From Gelidibacter pelagius (GTDB taxonomy: Bacteria > Bacteroidota > Bacteroidia > Flavobacteriales > Flavobacteriaceae), in NCBI RefSeq assembly GCF_017581925.1, contig NZ_JAGEVG010000025.1, positions 1 through 52,919 on the forward strand: a DNA stretch of 52,919 bases, read 5' to 3'. The notes under the pieces are model-generated. The model was not told the DNA's origin. It saw only the letters and a program-made list of their open reading frames with translations, and made no database searches. Positions 24,994-33,540 of the stretch are shown one piece after another. Each line of letters opens with the position of its first letter. Position 1 is the stretch's first letter. The position numbers and the translations under genes were made by a program.

Positions 24994-25794
24994 TTAGCTT
25001 TTAAATACTATTTCTCCGTCTTTTTTCAATTCAAGATTATTCCCTTTGCCTCTGAGTTCGTAGTGGTCATTTTTGTACCAAATTCCTGAAGCAGCTCTTT
25101 CACCAACCAAGTCAATTTGTTCACCGCCATCTAAGTAAACTTTTACTTCATTGGTGGTGTTGTTAAAGGTCATGTCCAGTGTTTGTCCTTTTTCGTTTTT
25201 TAAAGAGGTTTTTACAATATCGTCGTCATGCTTAAATACTAGCTTGCCATCTTTTTTCAACTCTATATCATTTCCTTTTCCTCTAAGTTCGTAGTGGTCA
25301 TTTTTATACCAAATTCCAGATGCTGGGTTTTGTCCCTCCAACTCAATTTGTTCACCGCCGTCTAGATAAACTTTAGCCGTGTTGGTGGTGTTATTGACCG
25401 TCATATCTAGCGTTTGTCCTTCTTTGTTTTTTAAAGAGGTGGTTATGATAGCGTCATTATATGTGAAGATGACTTTTCCGTCTTTTTTCAATTCTATATC
25501 GTTGCCTTTTCCTCTCAGTTCATAATCATCGTTGATGTACCAAATTCCTGAAGCCGATTTTTCTGCAACCAATTCGATGGTTTCTCCTTTGAAATTTACA
25601 GTGGCAGTGCCTTTTGTATTATTAAATGCCATTTCTAAGTTGTTTCCGTCTGCGTCGGTTGAGGTGCTTGTTACGATATCGTCAGCAACTTGTTCTGTGG
25701 ATGTTGTTTCAGTGTTTTCTTGTTTTGGAGATTCTTTACAAGAGCTTAAAAACAATGCGGTTAACATTGTCATTGTTAAAATGGATTTTGTCAT
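24994..25794 (-). CDS. lipoprotein with three tandem MliC-like domains
   Basis: 266 aa. Signal and lipobox MTKSILTMTMLTALFLSSC (Cys19), Thr/Glu-rich linker, then three repeats of about 77 residues (41-116, 117-193, 194-266). Each reads (G-Q-T-L-D-M)-NNTT-(K-V-Y-L-D-G-G-E-Q-I)-(A-S-G-I-W-Y)-K-N-D-H-Y-E-L-R-G-K-G-N-D-I-E-L-K-K-D-G. The SGxxY...lxxKGxxxxL pattern is that of MliC/PliC, inhibitors of C-type lysozyme anchored in the periplasm or at the surface. No conserved cysteines, unlike some MliC proteins. Lysozyme inhibition is inference. Repeats 2 and 3 are closest. Confidence 0.8.
   Translation of the reverse strand: MTKSILTMTMLTALFLSSCKESPKQENTETTSTEQVADDIVTSTSTDADGNNLEMAFNNTKGTATVNFKGETIELVAEKSASGIWYINDDYELRGKGNDIELKKDGKVIFTYNDAIITTSLKNKEGQTLDMTVNNTTNTAKVYLDGGEQIELEGQNPASGIWYKNDHYELRGKGNDIELKKDGKLVFKHDDDIVKTSLKNEKGQTLDMTFNNTTNEVKVYLDGGEQIDLVGERAASGIWYKNDHYELRGKGNNLELKKDGEIVFKS
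24997..25674 (-). repeat. three in-gene tandem repeats (231-bp period)
   Basis: Units at 25674-25447, 25446-25216 and 25215-24997. Repeats 2 and 3 share most bases, for instance the segment encoding KNDHYELRGKGN; repeat 1 is more diverged. They arise from internal duplication of one domain and could recombine. Confidence 0.8.
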
Positions 25795-26001
25795 TTTGTT
25801 CTAATGGTTTTTTGGATTTTTATTTTCCCCTATGGGAAACTGTTAATTTATTTCTTTACCATCTGTACAAAATCTATGCCATTGAACCCATCTTTTCGTA
25901 GTGATTTGAATTGTTTTTGTTGATGCATTTCAACATCTGATCTCGTGGATTTTACGACTGATGGGAGTATAGGATTGCTCACATAAGAAATATAATCGAC
26001 T

Positions 26002-26931
26002 CTAATTTAATTTAATGGAAGTCGAGTAAATTTTACTCAAACCGTTTGGATTGTTTTGAATGTAGCTTTTAAAATCGTTGATGTCCTTAAATTTCTTTGG
26101 GGTGATCGTTTCCCGTCTGCTTGTAAAATATAGAAGCTGATTATTTTCATCGTAAAAAGGACAGTATTCCATATATTTTGAATTTATGGGAAGGCCCATA
26201 TTGGTCGCTTTCTGCCATTCGCCGTTCTGGTCTTTTGTTGAAATGTATAAATCGCCACTGCCATGGCCATCTTTCTCATTGTATTTTGTAAAAATTAGAA
26301 AATCCTCCTTTTTTGAGATGAAGGCATTAAATTCATAGCCGTTGCTGTTGATGTTTTCGTTTAAAAGTACGGGTTCCAAATAGCGTCCCGATTCCCACTT
26401 TGAAAAATAGATATCGTCTTTTCCAAGTCCGTCGGGAGCGTCCATCGTAAAATACAGATTGTTATTCTCACTTAGAGTTGGATAAAATTCGTCTAAATCT
26501 GAGTTGACCGGTTTGCCCATGTTCTTTGGCTCAGACCATTCAGCATTTTTATGGGGTCTGTCAACATACCAAATGTCAAAATCCTTTTTCTCCTGTGATG
26601 AGTCATCCAAGGGTCTATCCGAAGCAAAAAACAAGCGATTGCCATCGCTCGATAAAAACGGTTCCAAGTAGGTGAACTTATCACAAAAGGGCAGAAGTTG
26701 AGGGTCTAACCAATTGTTGTTTTCTTGTTTAATGACCGCAATTTGCGAAATTGCCGTACTAGGGCTTTGTAAAGTAAAAAAGGCTTCATCGCCATCTTTG
26801 GAAATACAAAAATCTCTCACGTTAAGGAAACCAGTCAATTTATCATTAAAATGAACCAGCTGAGGCTCAGTTTGTGCTGATAACAAATTTAGAAACAGAA
26901 TGGATACGATAACGATTGTGTATCTGACCAT
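26002..26931 (-). CDS. secreted WD40-like (PD40) beta-propeller protein
   Basis: 309 aa. Signal peptide MVRYTIVIVSILFLNLLSAQ without a lipobox. Repeated PD40/TolB-type blades: YLEPFLSSDGNRLFFASDRP, DEFYPTLSENNNLYFTMDAPDG, YEFNAFISKKEDFLIFTKYNE, MEYCPFYDENNQLLYFTSRR. Similar proteins are annotated as exoproteins or TolB-like. Family members bind peptides or partners rather than catalyse. No TonB or peptidoglycan domain is attached, and no C-terminal sorting signal is seen. Single gene. Confidence 0.82.
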   Translation of the reverse strand: MVRYTIVIVSILFLNLLSAQTEPQLVHFNDKLTGFLNVRDFCISKDGDEAFFTLQSPSTAISQIAVIKQENNNWLDPQLLPFCDKFTYLEPFLSSDGNRLFFASDRPLDDSSQEKKDFDIWYVDRPHKNAEWSEPKNMGKPVNSDLDEFYPTLSENNNLYFTMDAPDGLGKDDIYFSKWESGRYLEPVLLNENINSNGYEFNAFISKKEDFLIFTKYNEKDGHGSGDLYISTKDQNGEWQKATNMGLPINSKYMEYCPFYDENNQLLYFTSRRETITPKKFKDINDFKSYIQNNPNGLSKIYSTSIKLN

Positions 26932-27104
26932 GAGTGTAAGGATTTAAATTATACTTTTTTTTAAAGCTAAAGATAAAAGTAATCTCATTCTGTCAAATTA
27001 TTTTATTGCATTTTTGGATTTCTTTTCTGAGAGCGATATATAACTAGCATTTCATTCTGCCAAGATTGGGATTGGTTGAGAGTAGTGTACTTTGGAAGCG
27101 TTTG

Positions 27105-28265
27105 TCAGAAGTGCTTCAATATCGCGGCTGTTCCGGAGCCCAATTCATGTTTATGTCCAGAATTCTTTAATACCGTTTCAATTGCGCCTATGGTTCCCAA
27201 TAAATCGGATTTATTGACCGAACCCATATGTCCAATTCTGAAATACTTGGATTTCAATTCGGGTAAAAGGCCTCCTGCCAGTACAATCCCTTCTTTGTTT
27301 ACTCCTTGTAGGAAGGACGACGGATCTATCTGACTTGGATAGTACGGGGCTGATAAGGTATTGGAAGCGATGTCTTCGTTTTTTGACAACACTTCCAAAC
27401 CGATGGCTTTGAGTGCAGCGCGCATGGCCTTTCCAGCTCTTTGGTGTCGGTCAAAACGCTGGTCTAAACCTTCTTTTACAATGTTTTGTAAACTTTTCTC
27501 CAACGCCATGATTAAATTGACCGGAGGGGTGCCAAAATAAGAGGCTTGTTTGTTTTCGTAGGCTTTCATGATTGGCAACCAATTGGCCCAATCGCCATAA
27601 TAATTGGCCACCGGGCTTTTTCGTTGTTCAAAGGCTTGTATCGCATTTTTTGACGCTACTAAAAGTGCCAATCCAGGAGGAACACCTACTGCTTTTTGTG
27701 AGGCAGTAAGGACGACATCAATGTTCCAATCATCTTGTCTGATGTCCTCACCAGCAACTGAACATACGCCATCAAGTACTGTCAACACCCCATGTTTTTT
27801 ACCTAAGGCACCAATCCGTTTAGCATCGTTCAATACTGCGGTGGACGTATCCACATGGGTGAAGGCCAAAAGTTTATAAGTTTTGGATTGGAGCTGTTGC
27901 TCGATGCGGTCCATAGGGACAATGTCGCCTACTTCTGCTTCAAGGACGTCTACTTCCGCGCCATAACGCTTTAGGATTTCAGCAAAGCGCAAGCCAAAAT
28001 ATCCGGTAGAAACTACAAGAGCCTTATCGCCAGATTCTATAAGATTGGCTGCCGCCATATCCATGGCAAATGTTCCTGTTCCTGCCACGATGAACACTTG
28101 GCCTGATGGGCTTCGACATACCTCTTTCAGAAGTTTAAGTGTATTTGAAAAAGTTGCTATAAAGTCGGGATCCACATGGCTTGGCGTGGGAGTTGCCATG
28201 CATTGCAACACGTCGTTTTCAAATTCTATGGGGCCAGGGATCATTAATAATTTTCTCGATTTCAT
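27105..28265 (-). CDS. class V aminotransferase, alanine-glyoxylate type
   Basis: 386 aa PLP enzyme. MIPGPIEFENDVLQCMATPTPSHVDPDF is the canonical N-terminus of the serine/alanine-glyoxylate aminotransferase group. Further: AGTGTFAMDMAAANLI, the PLP-stacking THVDTSTAV, Asp165 in VLDGVCSVAGE, and Lys191 in TASQKAVGVPPG, the Schiff-base lysine. The C-terminal RIGHMGSV is the carboxylate-binding Arg. Transfers the amino group from alanine or serine to glyoxylate; which donor is used is not visible. Cytoplasmic. Stands alone. Confidence 0.9.
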   Translation of the reverse strand: MKSRKLLMIPGPIEFENDVLQCMATPTPSHVDPDFIATFSNTLKLLKEVCRSPSGQVFIVAGTGTFAMDMAAANLIESGDKALVVSTGYFGLRFAEILKRYGAEVDVLEAEVGDIVPMDRIEQQLQSKTYKLLAFTHVDTSTAVLNDAKRIGALGKKHGVLTVLDGVCSVAGEDIRQDDWNIDVVLTASQKAVGVPPGLALLVASKNAIQAFEQRKSPVANYYGDWANWLPIMKAYENKQASYFGTPPVNLIMALEKSLQNIVKEGLDQRFDRHQRAGKAMRAALKAIGLEVLSKNEDIASNTLSAPYYPSQIDPSSFLQGVNKEGIVLAGGLLPELKSKYFRIGHMGSVNKSDLLGTIGAIETVLKNSGHKHELGSGTAAILKHF

Positions 28266-28335
28266 ATATGGTGATTGAAAGATTAGCTAAGGTTTGATTG
28301 ATGATGCGTGATGACTATCACAAACAGATCTATTT

Positions 28336-28824
28336 TTATTTTATAGGTTCAAAGCCCTGATTGCTTGAAGGTGGTGTATCGGGTGTCTTTATGAATATAA
28401 ACTCCATTTCTACGGCCTTGTGACACGCGTTGCACGTGTTGGTGAGCGAGGTGTAACTACTATTGAATAATGCAGCATTTTTTTGGTCAATGGCCTTACT
28501 GATGCTATCTAATGGTGGCAATATCATGCCCATCAATTCGGTTTCCTTTCTTCCTTTATGGAACTCCTCAATGTCTTCAACAGCCTCCATGATTTCGTGC
28601 ACTTCAAAGTCAGCAAGATCCCAGTTTTCGTTTTGCCCAGCAAACCATAGTTTAGCGTGATGTGCTTGTATGCTCCCCATAAAATCTCCGAAGCCAGGTT
28701 TGTAGGTGTTGGTAAGTTTGATTTCCAAACTGTTAATTTGGTCTTGTAAATCTTTGGTGTTGTCGGTCTGCTGGTTACAGGCAAATAACCCTAAAGTCAA
28801 TAGGATCAATAGTGTTTTTTTCAT
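28336..28824 (-). CDS. lipoprotein with a C-terminal haem-c motif
   Basis: 162 aa. Signal and lipobox MKKTLLILLTLGLFAC-N, then an alpha-helical body (residues 30-125). A single CxxCH at 131-135 (TNTCNACHKAVEM) near the C-terminus, the position found in cytochrome c' and cytochrome b562-like four-helix bundles. No strong distal Met can be fixed; several Met residues exist. Probably a periplasm- or surface-anchored monohaem electron or gas-binding protein. Haem attachment needs the cell's cytochrome c maturation system. The partner is unknown. Confidence 0.72.
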   Translation of the reverse strand: MKKTLLILLTLGLFACNQQTDNTKDLQDQINSLEIKLTNTYKPGFGDFMGSIQAHHAKLWFAGQNENWDLADFEVHEIMEAVEDIEEFHKGRKETELMGMILPPLDSISKAIDQKNAALFNSSYTSLTNTCNACHKAVEMEFIFIKTPDTPPSSNQGFEPIK

Positions 28825-29075
28825 CTTAGTGTTTTTTGATGTTTACCGGACGGTATAACGTCTGGGAGTTTGTGTTTGATTATTTAAGCGGTTAAACACT
28901 AATTTACCAATTATAAACCGAAAAGAGAAACACTGTCTACCAAAAAGACAGGTAGCAGAGTTTTTAAGGCTGATGAAAACAATTAATCACGTGCAATGAT
29001 ACATTTATAAGGAGCGAGGACTTTATGAGCAGGGCCGTGAGCATTTAGAATTGTTAGCTACGAGGCAATTGACCT

Positions 29076-29597
29076 TTAGTTGTTGACATACTTTGTTTTT
29101 CCGCATTGGGCAAAGCTTTCTTCGCTTTTGAATTCAATTCGGTTATGCTTTGCAAAATCCGATATCAGTAAGGCAAATTGTTCTTTTTTTTCTTTCGTGA
29201 TATCGTCATTTAGAATATTGAAAAAATAACTCTCAATATTGCCGTTGGGTTTAAAATAGATTTTGTGAACAATAACTATTGAGGAATCCTTCACCTCCCA
29301 ATGAAATGCGTTTTTTGATAGATGATTTCCAATTCTCTGGTGTAAATCGGTCCAAGATTTAATTACAATCTCATAGTCAGTTGTTGATATTTTTGGATTT
29401 AGCAAGTTGGGATGCGTGTGGTCTAAATTTAACTTATTGTACGCGGCTAATTCTTGTTTGTTGTCGAAATTGAAAACAGTAAAGTTTGTTTCCTTGACAA
29501 TAGTTTTTATTTTGTTGTCGGTAGTTTCCTTACAACTAATTGCTCCCAGGAATAGGATCAGCATGAGTAGCACTCTTGAAATGGTATTGAATTTCAT
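29076..29597 (-). CDS. predicted lipoprotein, function unknown
   Basis: 173 aa from the ATG at 29597; MKFNTISRVLLMLILFLGAISC-K gives a clean lipobox, so the TTG at 29624 is rejected. The mature part has YEIVIKSWTDLHQRIGNHLSKNAFHWEVKDSSIVIVHKIYFKPNGNIESYFFNIL, a mixed alpha/beta domain that reads like a small cystatin-like fold. I do not recognise the family. The -7-like box TATATTTG lies at 29629-29622 on this strand. Confidence 0.7.
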   Translation of the reverse strand: MKFNTISRVLLMLILFLGAISCKETTDNKIKTIVKETNFTVFNFDNKQELAAYNKLNLDHTHPNLLNPKISTTDYEIVIKSWTDLHQRIGNHLSKNAFHWEVKDSSIVIVHKIYFKPNGNIESYFFNILNDDITKEKKEQFALLISDFAKHNRIEFKSEESFAQCGKTKYVNN

Positions 29598-29621
29598 GTG
29601 ATTTGAAATTTTGAATCTGTT

Positions 29622-29629
29622 CAAATATA
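29622..29629 (-). promoter_or_regulatory. -7 box TATATTTG of the lipoprotein gene
   Basis: Exact TAnnTTTG on the minus strand, 24 bases before the chosen ATG; no TTG at -33. It supports the downstream start. Confidence 0.45.
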
Positions 29630-29885
29630 ACTAAAACTTTAGTTTAAACTGTGTTTGTAGTTAAAAAGATTGATGTCCAATTGGTTTTATACCATGAAAG
29701 TACGTCCGTATCTGCACGACTTTTGGGTTGGCGTGCTCCGTTTAGAGTGTATAAGGACACTGTACTAGCAGAAGATAAATGGCGATGTGATAGCTTTGTC
29801 TTTTAAAAGCACGTCTTGTCCATTGGCTATTCGAAGGTAGAGTAGTGATGAAGGTTAAAGAGGTACATCATGTTGCAATCATTCC

Positions 29886-30323
29886 TTAATAAACTTTCTC
29901 AAATTGCCTCACTTGGCCGTCACGCAATATTTTTTGAACGGATGCCCAAAAAGTCAATAACGAACTTGAGGGCTTATCAGTAAGTTCAGAAAGTAATAAT
30001 AAGTCGTTAACAAACTCCTTGACATTTTTATCATCCGGCCGGTAGTAGGCCATGTGCCATTCCTCGAAAAATCGATGGTCTACATGATTTTTCCAAAGTA
30101 AGGTTACCGTATGGTGCCGATCATCAGCCTTAATTTTTTCATAAACTTGGAGCACGTCCTCTTTGTTTCCTTCAAGGATTTGGACAAAACTATCATTATG
30201 GTAGATGAGACATCCAGAAATATTCCTTGCCGAATTCGTAGCGATGGCCTCCTCAAGAATGGCTTCTAAATCTTCAAATCCTAATCCTGGTCTTGATGTG
30301 GAACGGTAATTTAATTGATACAT
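29886..30323 (-). CDS. BLUF-domain blue-light sensor
   Basis: 145 aa; the BLUF domain spans residues 1-100. Key residues for flavin photochemistry are present: Tyr6 (in QLNYRSTSR), Asn34 (ARNISGCLIY), Gln48 (DSFVQILEG), and the Trp89-x-Met91 pair (EEWHMAYYRP). It therefore binds FAD and should show the red-shifted signalling state. The last ~45 residues are helical (VKEFVNDLLLLSELTDKP...) and probably form the dimerising or output cap; no effector domain (EAL, cyclase) is fused. It works through a partner protein, not identified here. Stand-alone gene. Confidence 0.93.
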   Translation of the reverse strand: MYQLNYRSTSRPGLGFEDLEAILEEAIATNSARNISGCLIYHNDSFVQILEGNKEDVLQVYEKIKADDRHHTVTLLWKNHVDHRFFEEWHMAYYRPDDKNVKEFVNDLLLLSELTDKPSSSLLTFWASVQKILRDGQVRQFEKVY

Positions 30324-30390
30324 ATCATCCTTAATTTTAATTTTTGCGTTTAATCGAGCATTTATATACCATTGTGAGTTCTGATTTCAT

Positions 30391-30412
30391 ATAGGTAGTT
30401 AAATACCACCTG
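30391..30412. repeat. near-palindrome shared with 36.6 kb
   Basis: AGGTAGT-TAAAT-ACCACCT (30394-30412), with one A/C mismatch. The same motif with a perfect stem is at 36639-36659. It lies about 70-90 bases upstream of the BLUF ATG, a spacing like that at 36.6 kb. A shared operator or a dispersed repeat. Confidence 0.5.
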
Positions 30413-30571
30413 TTGTATAAAATCTCGATAAAAAGAACTGCGTTCTTGAAAATCTTTTTCAGTTACTGTCTACTGCTGATTTTCAATTTAAATGCAACTG
30501 GTATATTATTAAGCTTATGTGATCACTGAGGACATTCGAGTGAGATCCCTACACCAGCAGTGCTTAATTGT

Positions 30572-31444
30572 TCATTCTAGTCTATAAAACAGGAGCCGGC
30601 TTTGTTTGTTCATGGGCAATAAGAGTAGCTTTTTCTCAGGGATATAGGCAATATCACCTACACTTTGTCCAACTTGAAGGATTTGTTGGGTATTCCCTTT
30701 ATCATCTACTAAGTGAATATTGCCGCTTCTCCAGTCTGAGATAATCAAACGGTCTTTATCATAAGGTCTGATCCCATCCAAATTGCCAATGATGGTCGTT
30801 ACCGTGTCAATAGATTTTGTGGTCATGTCTATTTTAGAAACTCTCCCGCCATTGGGTTGGCTTCCCCAAGATGCTACGTACATGGTTTTGTTTTGTACCA
30901 ATAATCCATTAGGGTTATCTAAATCCTCATCCGCTAACCATAAACTAAAATTACCTTTGGTATCAAGTTGATATATTTTTGAGGTTCGTGTATCGGAGAC
31001 AAAAACATTCCCCGCAGAATCAATAGCGACATCGTTTAAAAACTGGATACCTTCAATACTATGTTTTTTTATTATTTGTCCGGTCATTAAATCAGCTTCA
31101 ACAAGCTCTGTGATATCAGATACGTAAAGCCTATCTTCGGTAATGGCAATCCCTTTTGGGTCGTTAAGATCACTGATAAACTTGGCGTTAATGAGCTTGC
31201 CCTCGAGATTTATTGTGGCAATAGAGCCATCGCCATCCTCACTCTTGCCGATCAAAGAGGCGTAAATAATAGTGTTTTTAGCATTATAAACTGCCGATTC
31301 GCAATGCGTCAACCCCAAAGTCTCAGTAATAAAAGTTGCAATAGGTGGTTTAAGGGCTTCAGATGTGGATTGTGCTACTGCGTTATTGTATTTGCAACTG
31401 CTGGCAATAAGTAATACGACTACTGCATTAATAATGTGTTTCAT
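30572..31444 (-). CDS. SMP-30/NHL-like beta-propeller lipoprotein
   Basis: 290 aa. Signal MKHIINAVVVLLIASSC-K (lipobox). Repeating propeller blades: LNDPKGIAITEDRLYVSDI, FLNDVAIDSAGNVFVSDTRTSKIYQLD, DNPNGLLVQNKTMYVASWG, LDGIRPYDKDRLIISDWRSGNIHLVD. The recurring Asn/Asp-Gly-(I/L) followed by (Y/F)V(S/A)D is the SMP-30/gluconolactonase and NHL pattern; the metal-site Glu and Asn residues cannot be assigned confidently. Possibly a sugar lactonase or a ligand-binding propeller. Alone between gaps. Confidence 0.82.
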   Translation of the reverse strand: MKHIINAVVVLLIASSCKYNNAVAQSTSEALKPPIATFITETLGLTHCESAVYNAKNTIIYASLIGKSEDGDGSIATINLEGKLINAKFISDLNDPKGIAITEDRLYVSDITELVEADLMTGQIIKKHSIEGIQFLNDVAIDSAGNVFVSDTRTSKIYQLDTKGNFSLWLADEDLDNPNGLLVQNKTMYVASWGSQPNGGRVSKIDMTTKSIDTVTTIIGNLDGIRPYDKDRLIISDWRSGNIHLVDDKGNTQQILQVGQSVGDIAYIPEKKLLLLPMNKQSRLLFYRLE

Positions 31445-31676
31445 GTCTGTGTGTGTTGACCTATTAATTTACGAATTGCAGTGCGGCCCATACTTAACTT
31501 TAGTGTTCTTATCCAAGGAAGAAGACGTGAACCTGAGCAGAGGAGATTGCAATAACTGGTATTAAAGATAAATAATTTTTATTTGTAATGATTCCTCATC
31601 GTAACTAAGGGCCACAAACCTGAGAATAAGCTTTTTTGCGAGATGGAAGAACTATGTAGCGAATTTGATTTAGAAA

Positions 31677-32429
31677 TTATACTTTAACATACCAGTCATC
31701 CCATTTAGAAAGCGCTTTGTATTTTCTACTATAGCCTTTTTCTTTTAAAAGCTGGAATATTTTTTCTCTACTTTCAGTGAAATTATGTTCAACGGTAATG
31801 ACTTTGAAAGTGTATTTGTTGAAGTCGAAATGAGAAAGGATTTCATATTCGCTTCCTTCAGTATCAATAGAGAGGTAATCGATATTTTTTGGTGCATCAT
31901 ATTTATCCAATAAATCGATCAGCGAAATAGAGTTGACCTGATAGCTCTTTCCGTCCGCTCTTCTTTTTTTGTGGCGATCGCTATCGTTGAACTGCTTAAT
32001 GGTCGAAAGTTCCTTGTGTTTGGTTTCGTTAAAGTTGAGCACTGTTTCTGAATCCTTCCAAACGCAATCTGTTTCTATATTGCAATTTCTATTGGTTTTT
32101 AGATCGTCATGCCAATCCTTTGCGGGTTCGGCCAAGATGCCTTTCCAATTAAATTGATTTTCCAAAAGATGAGTATTGCTCAAATCGACACCATTTGTAG
32201 CGCCAAATTCAACAAAAAAGCCGTTTTTCTTAAAGTCCAACTGATGAAGCACAAAAATATCCTGCTTTAATTGTGATTTAGAATGCTCGTAAGATGAGAT
32301 ATGTTTAAGGACATCTTCTTTTTTAAGATCTAAGAAGTCACCTCTTTTGAGTCCCTTTAAAAGCTTGTGGTTTTCGTAAGCTGATGTAATTGTATTTGAG
32401 TTTAATTTTTCAAGGATTTTATCAATCAT
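31677..32429 (-). CDS. FkbM-family methyltransferase
   Basis: 250 aa. SAM-binding motif I is VEFGATNGVDLSNTHLLE (VEfGaxxG form). Then AEPAKDWHDDL (acidic residue after the second strand) and IDYLSIDTEGSEYEILSHFDF, the FkbM hallmark DxEGxE. O-methylation of sugars or lipid-linked glycans is typical of the family; the substrate is unknown and no glycosyltransferase cluster is adjacent. Cytoplasmic, ATG start. Confidence 0.88.
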   Translation of the reverse strand: MIDKILEKLNSNTITSAYENHKLLKGLKRGDFLDLKKEDVLKHISSYEHSKSQLKQDIFVLHQLDFKKNGFFVEFGATNGVDLSNTHLLENQFNWKGILAEPAKDWHDDLKTNRNCNIETDCVWKDSETVLNFNETKHKELSTIKQFNDSDRHKKRRADGKSYQVNSISLIDLLDKYDAPKNIDYLSIDTEGSEYEILSHFDFNKYTFKVITVEHNFTESREKIFQLLKEKGYSRKYKALSKWDDWYVKV

Positions 32430-32584
32430 TTAGGTTGTTTTTGAGACTAGGGAATCACAATAGCAAATAGATGCCACTGCATAACTTAACTTTTAGAAGC
32501 ACAAATTACGACCATTCACCAAGTTTTTCTATAAATAAAACTATAAATTATTAAAAATATTATGTTCAACATTCTGACCGATGA

Positions 32585-32857
32585 CCAAATCCCAATTTTA
32601 TAGCGCTTAAAGGAAAACTGTATGCCCTAAAAGTGGAGCTTTCCGATATTGGAGCTTGTGGTGGTCTCATGGTAGATGAACACGGCAGAGTTTTATGGGA
32701 AGATAAAACCAGAATTGAAGGCTTATATGCCGTTGGAAACACGGCTGTAATATATTTAGAAGAGTCTTTGGGGTGCTTGTGGTACCATCTGTCAAGGGAT
32801 GGACATACCCATTTCAATGATTTCAGGAGCAGTCAGAATGATGTCAAAAGTTGATAA
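32585..32857 (+). pseudogene. remnant of an FAD-binding 3-ketosteroid dehydrogenase-like gene
   Basis: In frame from 32585, with no start codon, the sequence reads ...IALKGKLYALKVELSDIGACGG, then LMVDEHGRVLWEDKTRIEGLYAVGNTA. This matches the C-terminal FAD-domain signature of 3-ketosteroid-delta-1-dehydrogenase (DxGxxGGLxxDExxRVLxxDxxxIxGLYAxGNT). Just after AVGNTA the frame slips: another frame gives GACGTICQGMD...ISGAVRMMSKVDK, echoing the (P)GAGxTxGxxxxxGxIAA end of those enzymes. Everything upstream is gone. The neighbouring genes are on the other strand, so it is a stranded relic. Confidence 0.75.
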
Positions 32858-32892
32858 AAGACCAATTAATGAATAGATCTCAGCAGACATCT

Positions 32893-33540
32893 TTATTCAT
32901 ACTTGTTGATGAGACCGAAATCAAAGGGTGTCCAGAGGCAGGCCTTTAAGCCACTTTCCTTAAAGCCAGTGTTGACCCATGTGTTACAAGTATTAAGTAT
33001 AGTGTAGTTGCCATGAGCTTTATAGAAATCATCTGATGGTGTATAACCTTGATCAAGAAGCATTGTTTTATGGCCGTTTTCATCTATTTTAAAACTATGG
33101 AGCAGATAGCTGTTAAGCTGTTTTAATTGTGTTTTGGATAATTTGACTTCAGTCCAATCGGATTGTTTAGCTCTATGTCTGGAAACATGGATTAAGGTAG
33201 AGCTTTGTACGAACAAAGCCTTTATGGCATTTCTCAACGTCAGATCGCTCCAATTAGGTGTGTTGATATAAAAATTTTCTTCACCCCAACCGAAAGATAA
33301 ATAAGAATCATCGTCAAAGTATTTGATGTCCCTAAGCACGGCAGCCTCGATTTGTGTGATGGGAAGAATGATATTTAAATGGACGCCATTGGTACTTAGA
33401 TAAATTGTTTCAGTATTAATTTCAGGATGGTTTTTAGCATTTACAGTAATAAAAGTCAGGAGTAATGAAATGATTATATATGAAAAGGGCAGGAGAAGGA
33501 GCAATAGAACCCATTTTACAATCTTTTTTAAATAGTTCAT
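32893..33540 (-). CDS. TIGR02117/DUF2459 family protein
   Basis: 215 aa with one N-terminal membrane helix (KKIVKWVLLLLLLPFSYIIISLLLTFITV). The family landmarks are present: VHLNIILPI, YLSFGWGEENFYINTPNWSDL (GWGexxFY pattern), SRHRAKQ, and NTCNTWVNTGFKESGLKACLWTPFDFGL. The conserved Cys-Asn-Thr-Trp end suggests a papain-like or NlpC-type hydrolase fold, but activity is unproven. Periplasm-facing, anchored. Function in the family is unknown. Confidence 0.85.
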   Translation of the reverse strand: MNYLKKIVKWVLLLLLLPFSYIIISLLLTFITVNAKNHPEINTETIYLSTNGVHLNIILPITQIEAAVLRDIKYFDDDSYLSFGWGEENFYINTPNWSDLTLRNAIKALFVQSSTLIHVSRHRAKQSDWTEVKLSKTQLKQLNSYLLHSFKIDENGHKTMLLDQGYTPSDDFYKAHGNYTILNTCNTWVNTGFKESGLKACLWTPFDFGLINKYE

